A DNA stretch of 64,000 nt from Erigeron canadensis (lineage: Eukaryota; Streptophyta; Magnoliopsida; Asterales; Asteraceae), in NCBI RefSeq assembly GCF_010389155.1, contig NC_057768.1:48401633-48465632 (forward strand). The letters are read 5' to 3'. The translations under genes were made by a program, and so were the position numbers. Below, piece after piece: positions 21,204 through 32,532 of this stretch. Within the stretch, counting starts at the first letter, position 1; the number at the start of each line of letters is the position of its first letter. The notes beneath the pieces are model-generated. The model was given only the letters and a program-made list of their open reading frames with translations, ran no database searches and was not told where the DNA came from.

Positions 21204-23620
21204 ATGAGGAGTGTGTGTGTTTGTGACATGTTGGCATGTCTTTTGGTGGTCATATTGAAATGTTGCCTAGTTGGTAGTGAAGTGGTGACATGTTCTGGAA
21301 TAGTACCAATGGTATATAGGAATGATAAAATATCGATAACGGATTTTGGTGGAGTAGGCGACGGAAGAAGGTTGAATACGAAAGCGTTCAATGAGGCGAT
21401 TTATAGGATTCAGCATTTGAGAAGGAGAGGAGGGACATTGTTGTATATACCTCCTGGTGTTTATCTAACTGAGGCTTTTAATCTTACTAGCCGTATGACT
21501 TTGTACTTGGCTAAAGGTGCTGTCATTAAAGCCACTCAGGTATATCTCTCTAGCTATCTATCTACAGTTTATATATTCTTGATTCGACGCATAATTTGTG
21601 GTGTTGTATAACTTTTGGTTAGATTTAGAGGCAGACTGTTTTTCCATATATATCCATATCCAGTTTATATTACCACTCATATTTTTACAGCTTTTTGTGG
21701 TGCTTGTTGATTAAGTTTTGTTAATGCCAAACTCAAATCAACAGACTGGGCACTATAAGCTTTGTATTTTTACAGATATATCCTTTCTTTAGCATCCTAA
21801 ATTTCTAATGCAATCATTATAAATTTCTAAAACTGTGGGCGGATGGACCAATAAAGACAAGCAGTGTAAATCCATGAGAAATAGACCACACTTCAATAGT
21901 AGTTCGTTTTACCCACAGACAAATTTTGTCTAGGGAATAGGTCGGAATGCGTCCATTTGTTATTTTGGTCGGTGTAAATCTTGGCTACTATTAATGTTAG
22001 AATTGCATTTTCCCACACTTTCAATATTTAAAAAAAAAAAAGCATGTTAAAAAATAGTAACCAAGATTCTAACATTATACGAGTATTTTTTAATTGAAAT
22101 ATTTAAAACAAGATTAGCAATTTTTTCTAGTTGAATTCTTTAGCATTCTTATGTTTAAACCAAAGAAGTAGTCTGCTAATCATGTCTATCCTATTCTCCA
22201 TTGGTTTATATTTATAGGTATGTTCACTTGAGTGATGTGCAGTAACTAATTCGAAAATACCAAAACTTGTTAATTTCAATTGACTGATATAAAGATTCGC
22301 TATTTCTATTTCAGAACACTGCAAACTGGCCTTTGATAGCTCCCCTGCCTTCTTATGGAAGAGGGCGAGAACGTCCTGGAGGAAGATATATGAGTTTCAT
22401 CCATGGAGAAGGTCTCCATGATGTAATTATTACCGGTATGTTGAAAAGAGATGCTTCAAATGCACACCCAACTTAATGTTTTGTGTATCAAGTCTTCTAA
22501 TAAGATGGTTGATGAATTGTTATGCGTAGGCGAGAATGGGACAATTGACGGACAAGGTGGAGTTTGGTGGAACATGTGGAGGCAGAGGACCTTGCAATTC
22601 ACTAGGCCAAACCTTGTTGAGCTCAAGGACTCGAGAAACATCATCATCTCTAATGTGATTTTCAAAAACTCCCCATTTTGGAATATCCATCCTGTATACT
22701 GCAGGTACCTTCCATCGACATATATCAGTCTCATCTATAATGGTTAATGTCTTCTTGATACTAACACCATGGGTCAGAATATAGATGCATATATATCTCC
22801 TTCTAACATCTTTAACTTTCCGTCATTAAATACGAACAGCTATGTTGTTATTCGGTATGTCACGATATTGGCTCCACATGACTCTCCTAACACTGATGGA
22901 ATTGATCCAGGTATGTGATGTAAAAATACAGACTCCTTTGTAACCATAATGTCAGTAAAATCACTGATTGTTCTCATTTTTTCAGACTCAAGCTCCCATG
23001 TTTGCATAGAAGACTCTTATATCTCCACAGGAGACGATCTAGTGGCAGTGAAAAGTGGCTGGGATGAATACGGGATTGCATATGGTCGACCTAGCAATGG
23101 CATCACTATCCGCCGGATCACAGGATCCTCACCGTTTGCAGGAATTGCAGTTGGAAGTGAAACATCAGGAGGGGTGTATAATGTATTGGTAGAGCATATA
23201 ACTCTTAAAAACATGGGAGTTGGAATCCATTTAAAAACAAACATCGGTAGGGGGGGAGTCGTAAGAAACATCAGTGTGTCCGATGTTTACATGGTGAATG
23301 TTCGTAAGGGAATCAAGATTGCCGGTGATGTGGGTGACCATCCAGACGGAAACTACAACCCGAATGCCCTTCCCGTCCTAAAGCATGTGAGGATAACAAA
23401 CGTGAGAGGCAGAAAGGTCCAGCAGGCCGGTCTAATACAGGGTCTGAAAAACTCACCATTTACGGATATTTGTCTCTCTAACATCAATCTTCACGTCACT
23501 ACCGGTTCAAAATACACCCCGTGGAAATGCTCTGATGTAAGTGGAGGTGCCATTGAGGTTCGACCCCCACCCTGTTCAGATCTTATTGGCACCAAGGGTA
23601 CATGTTCCCATCATTTCTGA
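21204..23620 (+). CDS. Probable polygalacturonase, GH28 pectin hydrolase
   Basis: Glycoside hydrolase family 28, which cleaves alpha-1,4-galacturonan in pectin of the cell wall. Five exons: 21204-21539, 22315-22435, 22530-22704, 22840-22910 and 22986-23620. All have GT/AG borders with matching phases, giving 445 residues. Residues 1-25 are a hydrophobic signal peptide (LACLLVVILKCCLVG). ITDFGGVGDG starts the beta-helix. Active-site segments: NTDGIDP (about residue 230), GDDLVAVKSG (family consensus GDDCIAIKSG, both aspartates kept), FAGIAVGSETSGG and GIHLKTNIGRGG. The third segment lacks the histidine of classical plant polygalacturonases. That is usual for the plant clade with the AGIAIGSE pattern, so activity cannot be assumed to be endo-type. 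The start is the only ATG preceding a signal peptide. Confidence 0.92.
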
Positions 23621-24288
23621 ATCTTTAACTAGTTCAGTTGTGTACTGTTATTGTATTTCTGTATATGCACTAAAGTTATAGGACATCAGAACTCATACCT
23701 CATAGTAAGATCAAGTCATACCCATGATAAATGAAATGCCACATCACCTTTTATGTGAGGCATCACAAGAATCGCACCGAGTATTATCCTAAACAAGCAG
23801 CATGTACCATATTTTTTGAACTGCAAATTTCATACAGCACCAGATTACACTCCTAAATCCGAATGTGTCAGGGATTGATTGAGCCTCTACCTAACTTCAC
23901 GTACAATAGCCACTTAAGTGACATATGAATTGTAAACAAAACATAAGCGAGTTTGACCATCAACCCTCGCATTAGCATTAATCGCGGATATATGATACAG
24001 AGTAATTTAATAAGAAAGAAATATATATAGAGATAAATAATACAGAAAAGCTAGTCTGCTGTTTTGGCATATAATAATTAAAACAAGAAGTGAAGTGAAG
24101 TGAGATTACAACAAACAACTGATGCTCATCATAATTCAAACATATTACTAGAAGACTAATTAAACGTCCCACATATATTGAGTAATAATAATAGATCGAT
24201 CATTATATTACGAGTATATAATAATAATAAATCACTTCCACAATACACGCAAGCAAACGATATCATCATCGTCATCATGATTGATTAT
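23621..24288. other. Intergenic between convergent genes
   Basis: Holds the 3' ends of the polygalacturonase (plus) and of the histidine-rich protein gene (minus). No further gene. ATT/ATA-rich short repeats near 24170-24230. Confidence 0.55.
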
Positions 24289-24891
24289 TCAATCAAAAGC
24301 ATGTTTTAGAAACTTGCGAATGGCCCTCATGAAACCAACACCTTTATGATGACGATGATTCATTTGAAGCTTGTCCCCATCGACCTCGTATTTATCCTCG
24401 TCATGGTGGTGGCGGTGGTGACCGTATTCATGCTTAAACTCTAACCACTTGGACGGAACGTGATCATCGCTGGCCAAAACGACGTCGCTTCTGTAAAGAT
24501 TGCTCTTTACCGAAGGCTGATTATTATTAAAATTGATGTGAAAGTAGTTGCGGCATGGATGACGTCGGACGAATTTGAGGGGAATACGAGGATGATCGAT
24601 ATAGAAATGACGATTGATCTGATTGGATCTGGAATACCTGATCGGACGGTTCATCGGCCTGCTAACAATTAATGTTTGAGTGGTGGTTTCGGGTTCCACG
24701 GGCAAACTTACTACTTCGCTGGTGGTGGTGGCCGTGATTTGATGATGATCATTAGTATTATCATTTGGTTCTGATTTGATCGCTACGGCGTCGTTTGATT
24801 CATCATGATGGATAGTGGTGATGGACAAGGGGCGGAAGGCGGTGGCGGAGACAGTGAACAAGAAAAATAGGATGGTGATAGTATTCTTCAT
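24289..24891 (-). CDS. Small secreted histidine-rich protein, family unknown
   Basis: A 200-residue protein starting at the ATG at 24889-24891. An upstream extension of the frame is open to 25113, but it passes the TATA box and lacks a better start. Residues 1-18 (MKNTITILFFLFTVSATA) are a typical signal peptide. A Ser/Thr/Asp-rich, low-complexity stretch follows to about residue 80, then a basic segment (RPIRYSRSNQINR). The C-terminal third is rich in His (GHHRHHHDED, MNHRHHKG), and the end reads FMRAIRKFLKHAFD. It has only one cysteine after the signal peptide. I do not recognise a named family. The His/Asp clusters could bind metal and the basic amphipathic end could touch membrane; both are inference. 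It is intronless and convergent with the polygalacturonase. Confidence 0.7.
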   Translation of the reverse strand: MKNTITILFFLFTVSATAFRPLSITTIHHDESNDAVAIKSEPNDNTNDHHQITATTTSEVVSLPVEPETTTQTLIVSRPMNRPIRYSRSNQINRHFYIDHPRIPLKFVRRHPCRNYFHINFNNNQPSVKSNLYRSDVVLASDDHVPSKWLEFKHEYGHHRHHHDEDKYEVDGDKLQMNHRHHKGVGFMRAIRKFLKHAFD

Positions 24892-24946
24892 GGTCACGGC
24901 TGACTCGTGGTTAATTCTTCTACTATAGATGGATTCTGTGTGTGTT

Positions 24947-24956
24947 TTTATATATA
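24947..24956 (-). promoter_or_regulatory. TATA box of the histidine-rich protein gene
   Basis: Minus-strand TATATATAAA lies about 56-65 bases before the ATG at 24891. This spacing suits a TATA box with a short 5' UTR and supports the shorter protein. Confidence 0.6.
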
Positions 24957-26106
24957 CAAAGGAAAAATTAAATAAAAAAAGTGGGGAAAGTGGTGAGTGA
25001 GTTAAAGTGCGGATCGGACGCGTCCACGTGGATGGATATTTAGATTTCTCTGCCGTTGGATTGCATTTTGTGGGACCACCACAAAACAAAGAACTTGTAT
25101 GAGACTTTTTCACGCTACTACTTGTATTAGGACTTTAGCACGATTAATTTAGTAGTATTATCTTTTGGGTTTTCTTAATGGGAATTATTCCTATAACATA
25201 TTTTAGCCATTTATTATAATATCTGGATCATGCAGTTGTATTCTGTGCATAAAAATTTGTATTCTATGCATAAAAATTTATACATTCGTTGTAGATGACA
25301 AAATTTTATTATAGAAATTACTAATTTCATGTATTAAAATTTGTATATTGCTATCTAGAAATTCAAAAGTACAATAAAATTTAATACATAATGTATTAAT
25401 TATTAAATATATAATAAAGTTTTACTCACTGTCATTATCATTTAAAAAATATTAAATTAATTGTTTTCTTCATATAGACAAACAAATATTGCTCGGTTAT
25501 GACGAAAATTTATCCTTTACGTTCGCGAATGCAAAAGGTGTTGGTTATTTTAGCTTATTATGTAACTTTTTCTAGAAAAAAAATGGGTAAAAACGAAGCT
25601 GAAAAACTAAATCTTCGTCTAATTGGTAATATCTTGATATCTCATCACACTACAATAAATTTATTTATTAATAATGTTATTTTAATATAAAAGGAACTGA
25701 CATTGACATATATGATTAATAACGAGTTTTTATAGGTCATGCATTACATCACATAACAAAATTTAAAACTATCCAATCCCACTTTTCATATAACTATTTT
25801 TTTTAAAAATACATAATACCAAAAAAAAAATAATATATATCTTTCTATTAAATAGCCTAATAATTTTATTGACAACCTTATTACATGAAAAATGTAATGC
25901 ATCAATTCTCTTTCTATTAATCTTACATTTTGATTTTAACAAATGGCAAGATTAAATTGTTAAGAGGATCATTAAACTAATTTATTAAGAAGATATATAT
26001 ATCATTTCTCAAACCAAAACCTTCGACAATGATCCCATGTTAGGAACATTTCACGATGGCGGACCAATGCAGGCACGTCGAAAGTAAGATAGTTTTGGGT
26101 TGAAGT
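24957..26106. other. Intergenic, AT-rich
   Basis: No gene recognised. Short repeated words (gcataaaaatttrta) at 25240-25290. A 63-residue frame at 25499-25690 has no recognisable features. Confidence 0.55.
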
Positions 26107-26299
26107 TAAGACTAAACGGAGTGGGGCGAGATACCCCCATTTTTCGCCCAAATTTTGCTCTCCACACCACCCCTGCTTGCCAATTGCGCCCCAACATCCC
26201 TCCAGGCGGAATTTTTTTCCGCCCAAATCCTTCTTTAACCAAGCCTTGTTTTCCTTTTCTACTCCTTTCCAATATAACAAGTGTCACAAGTCCCCCTTA

Positions 26300-26600
26300 T
26301 GTAACACCCTGCTTATAAAAATGTGGATTTCAAAAATTTTTCCAAAATAAAACATAACTCCGTTAAGTAAAGTGCGGAAGCGTCGTTCAAAAATCCCATT
26401 TGATCCGTAACGGAATCGATAAAAACATAATAAATGTCTTAAAAGATGTTACCAACAATATCATCACAATAGCCCAAATGAAATCCACAATCAACGTAAA
26501 AGACAACCGACATAATAATGGCCAAATGGCTAAATAATAAGTCTACTTAAATAAATGCAACTATGGGTAACTAAAGCCACAATCCTCAAGCTCCATAAGT
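26300..26600 (-). repeat. Truncated 3' LTR of the gypsy element
   Basis: 301 bases matching 29606-29906 with two differences. It then breaks at 26600 directly into reverse transcriptase sequence, the deletion junction. Confidence 0.9.
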
Positions 26601-27259
26601 CTACACAATTTCTTCTTCAAAATCTGAAAAGATCTTTCTTGTGAATCAGTCCACACGAACTTCACCCCTTTCTTTGTCAACTCAGTCATCGGCTTAGCAA
26701 TACGAGAAAAATCTTGAATGAACCTCCTGTAATAGCCAGCTAAACCCAGAAAAGACTTTATTTCCGTCGACGACTTCGGCTGCTCCCATTTCATCACAGC
26801 TTCAATTTTTGATGGATCAACTTTCAAACCTTCACTAGAAATGACATGCCCAAGGAAATGAACTTCCTTAAGCCAGAATTCACACTTGGAGAATTTTGCA
26901 TATAGCTTATTCTCCCTGAGAACCTCAAGAATAGTCCTCAAGTGCTCACGATGGTCTTCAACAGATTTGGAGTAAATAAGAATGTCATCAATGAAAACAA
27001 TGACAAAATGATCAAGATAAGGTCGGCAAACACGATTCATGAGATCCATGAAAGCAGCTGGAGCATTAGTCAAACCAAAAGGCATGACCAAAAACTCATA
27101 ATGCCCATAACGAGTACAAAAAGCTGTTTTAGCAACACTTTCTCCATCCACCTTCAACTGATGATAACCAGACCGCAAATCAATCTTAGAAAAATAAGAA
27201 GCACCCTGCAACTGATCAAATAAGTCATCAATACGAGGAAGAGGATATTTATTCTTCAC
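26601..27259 (-). pseudogene. Gypsy reverse transcriptase fragment
   Basis: Continues the gypsy pol frame after a stop near 27265. Reverse transcriptase motifs are well kept: [28 protein letters not shown], and the catalytic [10 protein letters not shown] with both aspartates. The connection region [16 protein letters not shown] follows. The frame then runs into the deletion junction near LKKKLC and ends in LTR sequence, so RNase H and integrase are missing. The apparent start is a GTG codon, not a true start. Confidence 0.93.
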
Positions 27260-27385
27260 CGTTTACTTGTTAAGCTCACGATAATCGATACACATCCTCA
27301 TAGAACCATCTTTCTTCTTTACAAACAGAATAGGAGCACCCCAAGGTGAGGAACTCGGACGAATAAACCCCTTATCAAGCAACTC

Positions 27386-29356
27386 TTAGAGCTGAGACAT
27401 CAACTCCTTCATCTCAGTAGGAGCGAGACGATAAGGTGCTTTAGCAACAGGGGTAGCACCAGGAATAAGATCAATATGAAACTCTACTTCTCTATCAGGA
27501 GGAAGACTAGGAAGATCATCTAGAAAGACATCAGGAAACTCAGCTACAACATCAACATCAGAGATAGAAGGATTAGCTTTTCGTGAATCAATCACATAAG
27601 CCAGAAAATGATCAGAATGATTCTTAGTCTGTCGGATACATCTAAGAGCTTTCACAAGAGAAACAATCTTCACACTACCCTTTTGTTTATCACCATAGAC
27701 AGAAACTACATCACCATCTGGAGTAGTGATATGCACAATCTTCTTAGAACAGAGAATAACAGCACCATTTTTAGACATCCAATCCATACCCACGACAATA
27801 TCAAAGCTAGAAACAGTAGTGGGCAACAAGTCAATAGAAAAAGAATGACCCTCTATCTCAATAGAACAATCAAAGAAGCCATTGCGAACCATAGAAGTAC
27901 GACCATCAACTATCTCAACCTCAATTGGTGTATCTAATGGGCGAGTTACTGTACCAAGCTTAGGAGCAAATAAAGTAGACACAAAAGATCTATTTGCACC
28001 AGAGTCAAATAACACATTAGCAAGAGAAGAATTAATAATAAAGGTACCGCTAACTACCTCATCATCTGATCGAGCCTGTTCAGCTGTCATGTTGAAGGCA
28101 CGAGCTGTAGTCCTCGGTCGCTCATTCTTTTTCTCACCCTCTTTTGCTTGCGGGAAATCAGCAATTTGATGTCCAGTCTTTTTACACCTATAACAACGAG
28201 CCTCCCCTGTACAATCTTTAGCCAAATGACCTGTAGCGGTGCACCTATTACAACGAAGAGTGCTAATAGTACACTGCCCAGTATGCTTAGACCTGCATCT
28301 ATCGCACCAAGTCCCAATCCTCTTATCATTACTGCTATTGGAAGAATTACCCTTAAACCTTTTATTCGACCCTGAAGACCTGTCATTGCTCCTTTTAAAA
28401 CCAGAATTACCGTCTTTCCTAACCCTGGACCCCAAGTCATACTCCACACGCTTGGCCTCATCAATAGCCAAACTCAAGGTAGTTTTACTCCTACAGAACC
28501 CACGATACTCAGCTGGAAGCCCATTCACAAAACGGGTAATAGTAGATGCTTCAGTACCACACAAGTGAGGGCAGAATGTCATCTTCTCAGTAAACAACTT
28601 AGCATATTCTTCCACAGATTTATCCCCCTTTTTGAGAGTCAAGAACGATTGCTCCAATACCTCTAAGTCCCTGTCAGTACAATACTCCCTTTCAAATAAC
28701 CCAACAAAAGACTGCCAAGTCATGCTAGAAATGTAAGCTCAACCCAAAACAGTGCGACGAGTATTCCACCAATCTAAAGCACTATCCTCAAACATTCTCG
28801 AGGCAAACAACACTTTCTTATTCTCCAGACAATCACAAGATTCAAATACAACTTCCATTTGCATAATCCAACGTCTATTGGCCACTGGATTGTGACCACC
28901 CTTGAAAAACTTTGGCTTGCATTTCATAAAATTATTATACTCATGAACTGTATCACGGTTACCCCCACGATCATGATTATTTCTGTTAATAATCCTATCA
29001 CCATCATCCCTACGCCTCCTATTAGTATCACCATCCCGACCATCAAGGGTCCTGTCCTCCTGTCGATGAATAGAGTGAATCGAAGAAGTATTACCCGTGA
29101 AAGAACGGGTGGGAGATGGTTCCTCATTCCGGCAGTTCCGGCGAGAGTAACTCTCTCCTGACCTTTCAGGCTGATTCAATAGATAATCCCTCTCATTTCT
29201 GATTTCAGTCAACTCAGCTCTTGTCCTGGTTAATTCATTGGTGACACTACGAAGCAATTCAGCCATTTCAGCTTCAGTGGGACGAGGATTCACATTGTTA
29301 TTTAGGTTACTAACACCCGGTCCATTAACACCATTCATGCTCCTTCTGTTCACCAT
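27386..29356 (-). pseudogene. Gypsy gag and aspartic protease
   Basis: Two open frames in the same register, 28739-29356 and 27386-28723, separated by a TGA. The first starts MVNRRSMNG and contains the gag head. The second has the gag core (MTWQSFVGLFEREY), then zinc knuckles. One CCHC motif is intact (C158 to C171 of this frame). The next has CYRC...GH but phenylalanine replaces its last cysteine (position 190). The protease motif LFDSGANRSFVS has its catalytic Asp at 240. The frame stops at 27386 by a TAA where the homologous region before reverse transcriptase should continue; reading in the same frame resumes at once. Confidence 0.92.
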
Positions 29357-29591
29357 AATTCTATAAAATCACAACGACGAATTTAGAGACGGATATAGCG
29401 AGAAGTCAAGAAAATAAGGCTAAGCTACAAAAATATGCATATACACCACAAATACATATAAGCCTTAATCCTACTCTCACTCTCAAACCAAACCCGTCCT
29501 AAAGTAATCATGCTAAAGCTCAAATGCGCAATATATCACTAGTTTAAGTCCAAGACCTACACCTATGGCCAATGGTTCACTTAAACTATTA

Positions 29592-29603
29592 CTCTGATAC
29601 CAA
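29592..29603 (-). other. Gypsy primer-binding site
   Basis: The minus strand reads TTGGTATCAGAGTA two bases inside the 5' LTR (LTR end GTTACA, then AG). This fits initiator-Met tRNA. Confidence 0.85.
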
Positions 29604-29605
29604 CT

Positions 29606-32421
29606 TGTAACACCCTGCTTATAAAAATGTGGATTTCAAAAATTTTTCCAAAATAAAACATAACTCCGTTAAGTAAAGTGCGGAAGCGTCGTTCAAAAAT
29701 CCCATTTGATCCGTAACGGAATCGATAAAAACATAATAAATGTCTTAAAAGGTGTTACCAACAATATCATCACAATAGCCCAAATGAAATCCACAATCAA
29801 CGTAAAAGACAACCGACATAATAATGGCCAAACGGCTAAATAATAAGTCTACTTAAATAAATGCAACTATGGGTAACTAAAGCCACAATCCTCAAGCTCC
29901 ATAAGTAGCTACCCATCTCACCATCTACCGATCAGCTTCAAGTCCTAACTTGAGGGCACAACATTTTTCCACAAAACACAAGTGTCAGCTTAAAAGCCGA
30001 GTAAGATAACAGGTTAGTACAAAACAAGGATTGCCAATTAAAACATTTTTATAAAGAAATATATCTCACACATATGTATAGGCACAATCACCCAATTCCA
30101 CGTTAACAACATCATAAGGATATTTAATCCTATAAAGTGCCTAGCAATCCTTATTATTCCACGTTACAACACAATTTCCACATTCCACGTGATTCACGTA
30201 TAGTTATGCCATTATAGTCAACAATAAAATATTTGTGTGTAGGCGGTCATAAGACCTTGAGGAACCTCACACCCGACATGATGGGTAACCTTTCGGGGTC
30301 CATCGACATCGTTATGGATAGGCATAACCAAATCCATGAGCAAACCGTTTCCGCACGTATGGTGGTCAATCACTCCACCCGGTATACTCTTTCTACGATG
30401 ATTGAGTCACACGGGAAGCATGTACATTGCCCCCGAGTGATCCACGTACACAAGAGTCCATTGGACTAATGTGGGTTAAGCTTAACACTTTTCCACGTTG
30501 TGCTCGAGACTTAAACACACGATAAATTCCACGTTAACACATGATAATTCCTCGTTAAACTATTAGGGCCCCTAACGTGCTTCGTGATATGACAACTTAA
30601 ATAAGTCTAGTGTACTATGTGTACAAGTCCAACAATAAAGACACGTCACATTCACCATCACACATCATTATCCATATAGCATACATAATTAATAAATTCC
30701 CAAATAACCGCCCAAAAAAATCCCATACAACACATATGCATGAGATAACTTCAATAATTAAAAGGGGTTATATTAAAACTACGTTTTATTGTGTCCCCCA
30801 TCGTGACAAAAGTAAGTTATCTTACCTTTAAGAGCTTCACAAACCACAAATAAGAATATTTTACCAAGCTTGTTATGTATTCCCGACAACCTATAGACGA
30901 CCAATAATTAAGATAAGCCAATAAAGAATAAACACTAAAAACTGCTAAATAGTACATCATAAAATCACTTTTATTCATCTACTACTACTCGATTAGAAAG
31001 CAACAAAATGAAAATGTCACTTTATTTCCTGTTGAACGACTCGTGTGAAACAACAGCAGAAGAATCCATTTGTTTATGATTGTTATTCACCAAAGAAGCC
31101 AAAATTACACCAAACAATATATGTATATATATAATATATTGTTATTATGGTTATATTAATCAGATAAAAATGTTTTGTTTCCCATTTTGTCAGTATCTCA
31201 TGAGATGGCAGGAACAAGTGGCCAAGCCCAATTTTTTCGGTCATATAATTTTAAAAAAGAGAACAACACACTTTTTCATTCTCATTGTGTATTACTAGTA
31301 TTAGGACTAATGTACTATGATGATGAAACTCGTTACTAACTCACCTGGCCACAACTATCCTCCTCATTTATATTTATTAAACTTACTATGTACTATAACT
31401 AGACAATAAAACAAGCAATAGGAATGAACCACAATTTTGACTCCTTTCACTTGTATGTCATACGACATTTTCAAAGAACAACAAAACCAACCAACTTTTT
31501 CTCTTTTAAATTAGACTACTAAAACAACATCTTTTTATTATTATATACATATAGGTACTTCAATATGTATATATATATATATAATTAAAACAAATGGACA
31601 AATCACCTCTCCTTTCTTTCTTTTGATCCATACGAAACATAGACACAGAAACAACATGACTTTGTAGGATACACAATTTCTTATATAATATTATATATAG
31701 GGCCTAGTCTTGTATGTATGAAGCAAAATATGTATTTTTATTATTTACTTTCATTGAAACCTGGACACACTTGAGTATCTCTTTTGTGAAAACTACAAAC
31801 AACCAAGCCACAACACCTTTAATATATATATATATATATATATTATATTAGTTTGATAAAATAAAGAAACATTCAAAAAGACGACAAAAGTTGACTTCTT
31901 TTATTACCTTATTAATTGTGTTACTGCTATGGGAAAAAGAGGAACACGAATACATTCTAATGGTAACAATGAACTCCTTTCTTTTCTTCTATTGGGAATG
32001 ACGGCTAGAGACTGCTAAAGATAACAATTTTCTTTTTCCTATTCGACGGCACCAACAGGGAAAGTAAACAATGACTAGATTATGGACTAACCTGACATCT
32101 TATTAGGTTTTAGCAATATTAACATTTAACACCCTCCTAGTTTAAATAGATTAATGGCAGCCTCAAGCAACTTTATATAACGACAACTAATATCAAGTCG
32201 ACACTAAAGGGAACACACATCACCTTAACAAACCTTAATGGTAAACATATATCGCCACTTTTAATCGCACAAAATGGGTACCCCTACCCAAATTTATCCA
32301 CCTAAACAAATAATAATTGACATCATAATTATTCACCTAAATATAAGGTCACCTAACTCTAGGACAACATTGACTAACGGTCAAAGTCAACGAAATGAAT
32401 AAAAGAGTTCGGGATGTTACA
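29606..32421 (-). repeat. Gypsy 5' LTR, 2.8 kb
   Basis: A 2816-base LTR with TGTAACA...TGTTACA ends. It contains no recognisable gene. Short frames at 30233-30469 and 30610-30831 are incidental. TA microsatellites are at about 31568-31582 and 31820-31843. Confidence 0.88.
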
Positions 32422-32532
32422 CCTTACCTCAAATCTTGCCTCACTCCCCCTTTTTCCCACCAAAATTCTCTTCCTTACGTGGCGCCACATGGCGGATATC
32501 CCCCACCCTTAAATATCCCACTCCTTTTAGCC

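Larger units (their letters stand above)
26295..32426 (-). mobile_element. Deleted Ty3/gypsy retrotransposon with one giant LTR
   Basis: The element runs 26300-32421 with the exact target duplication CCTTA at 26295-26299 and 32422-32426. On the minus strand it has a 2.8-kb 5' LTR (29606-32421), a primer-binding site, gag, protease and the first part of reverse transcriptase. It then jumps at 26600 straight into the last 301 bases of the 3' LTR. RNase H, integrase and about 2.5 kb of the 3' LTR are deleted. Three in-frame stops break what is left. By eye the shared 301-base LTR ends differ at only two positions, so the element is fairly young despite the damage. Type: Del/Tekay-like by the RT sequence; this is inference. 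Confidence 0.92.

Noticed and set aside
27608..28568. Plus-strand frames over the gypsy element
   Set aside because: Antisense shadows of gag and protease.
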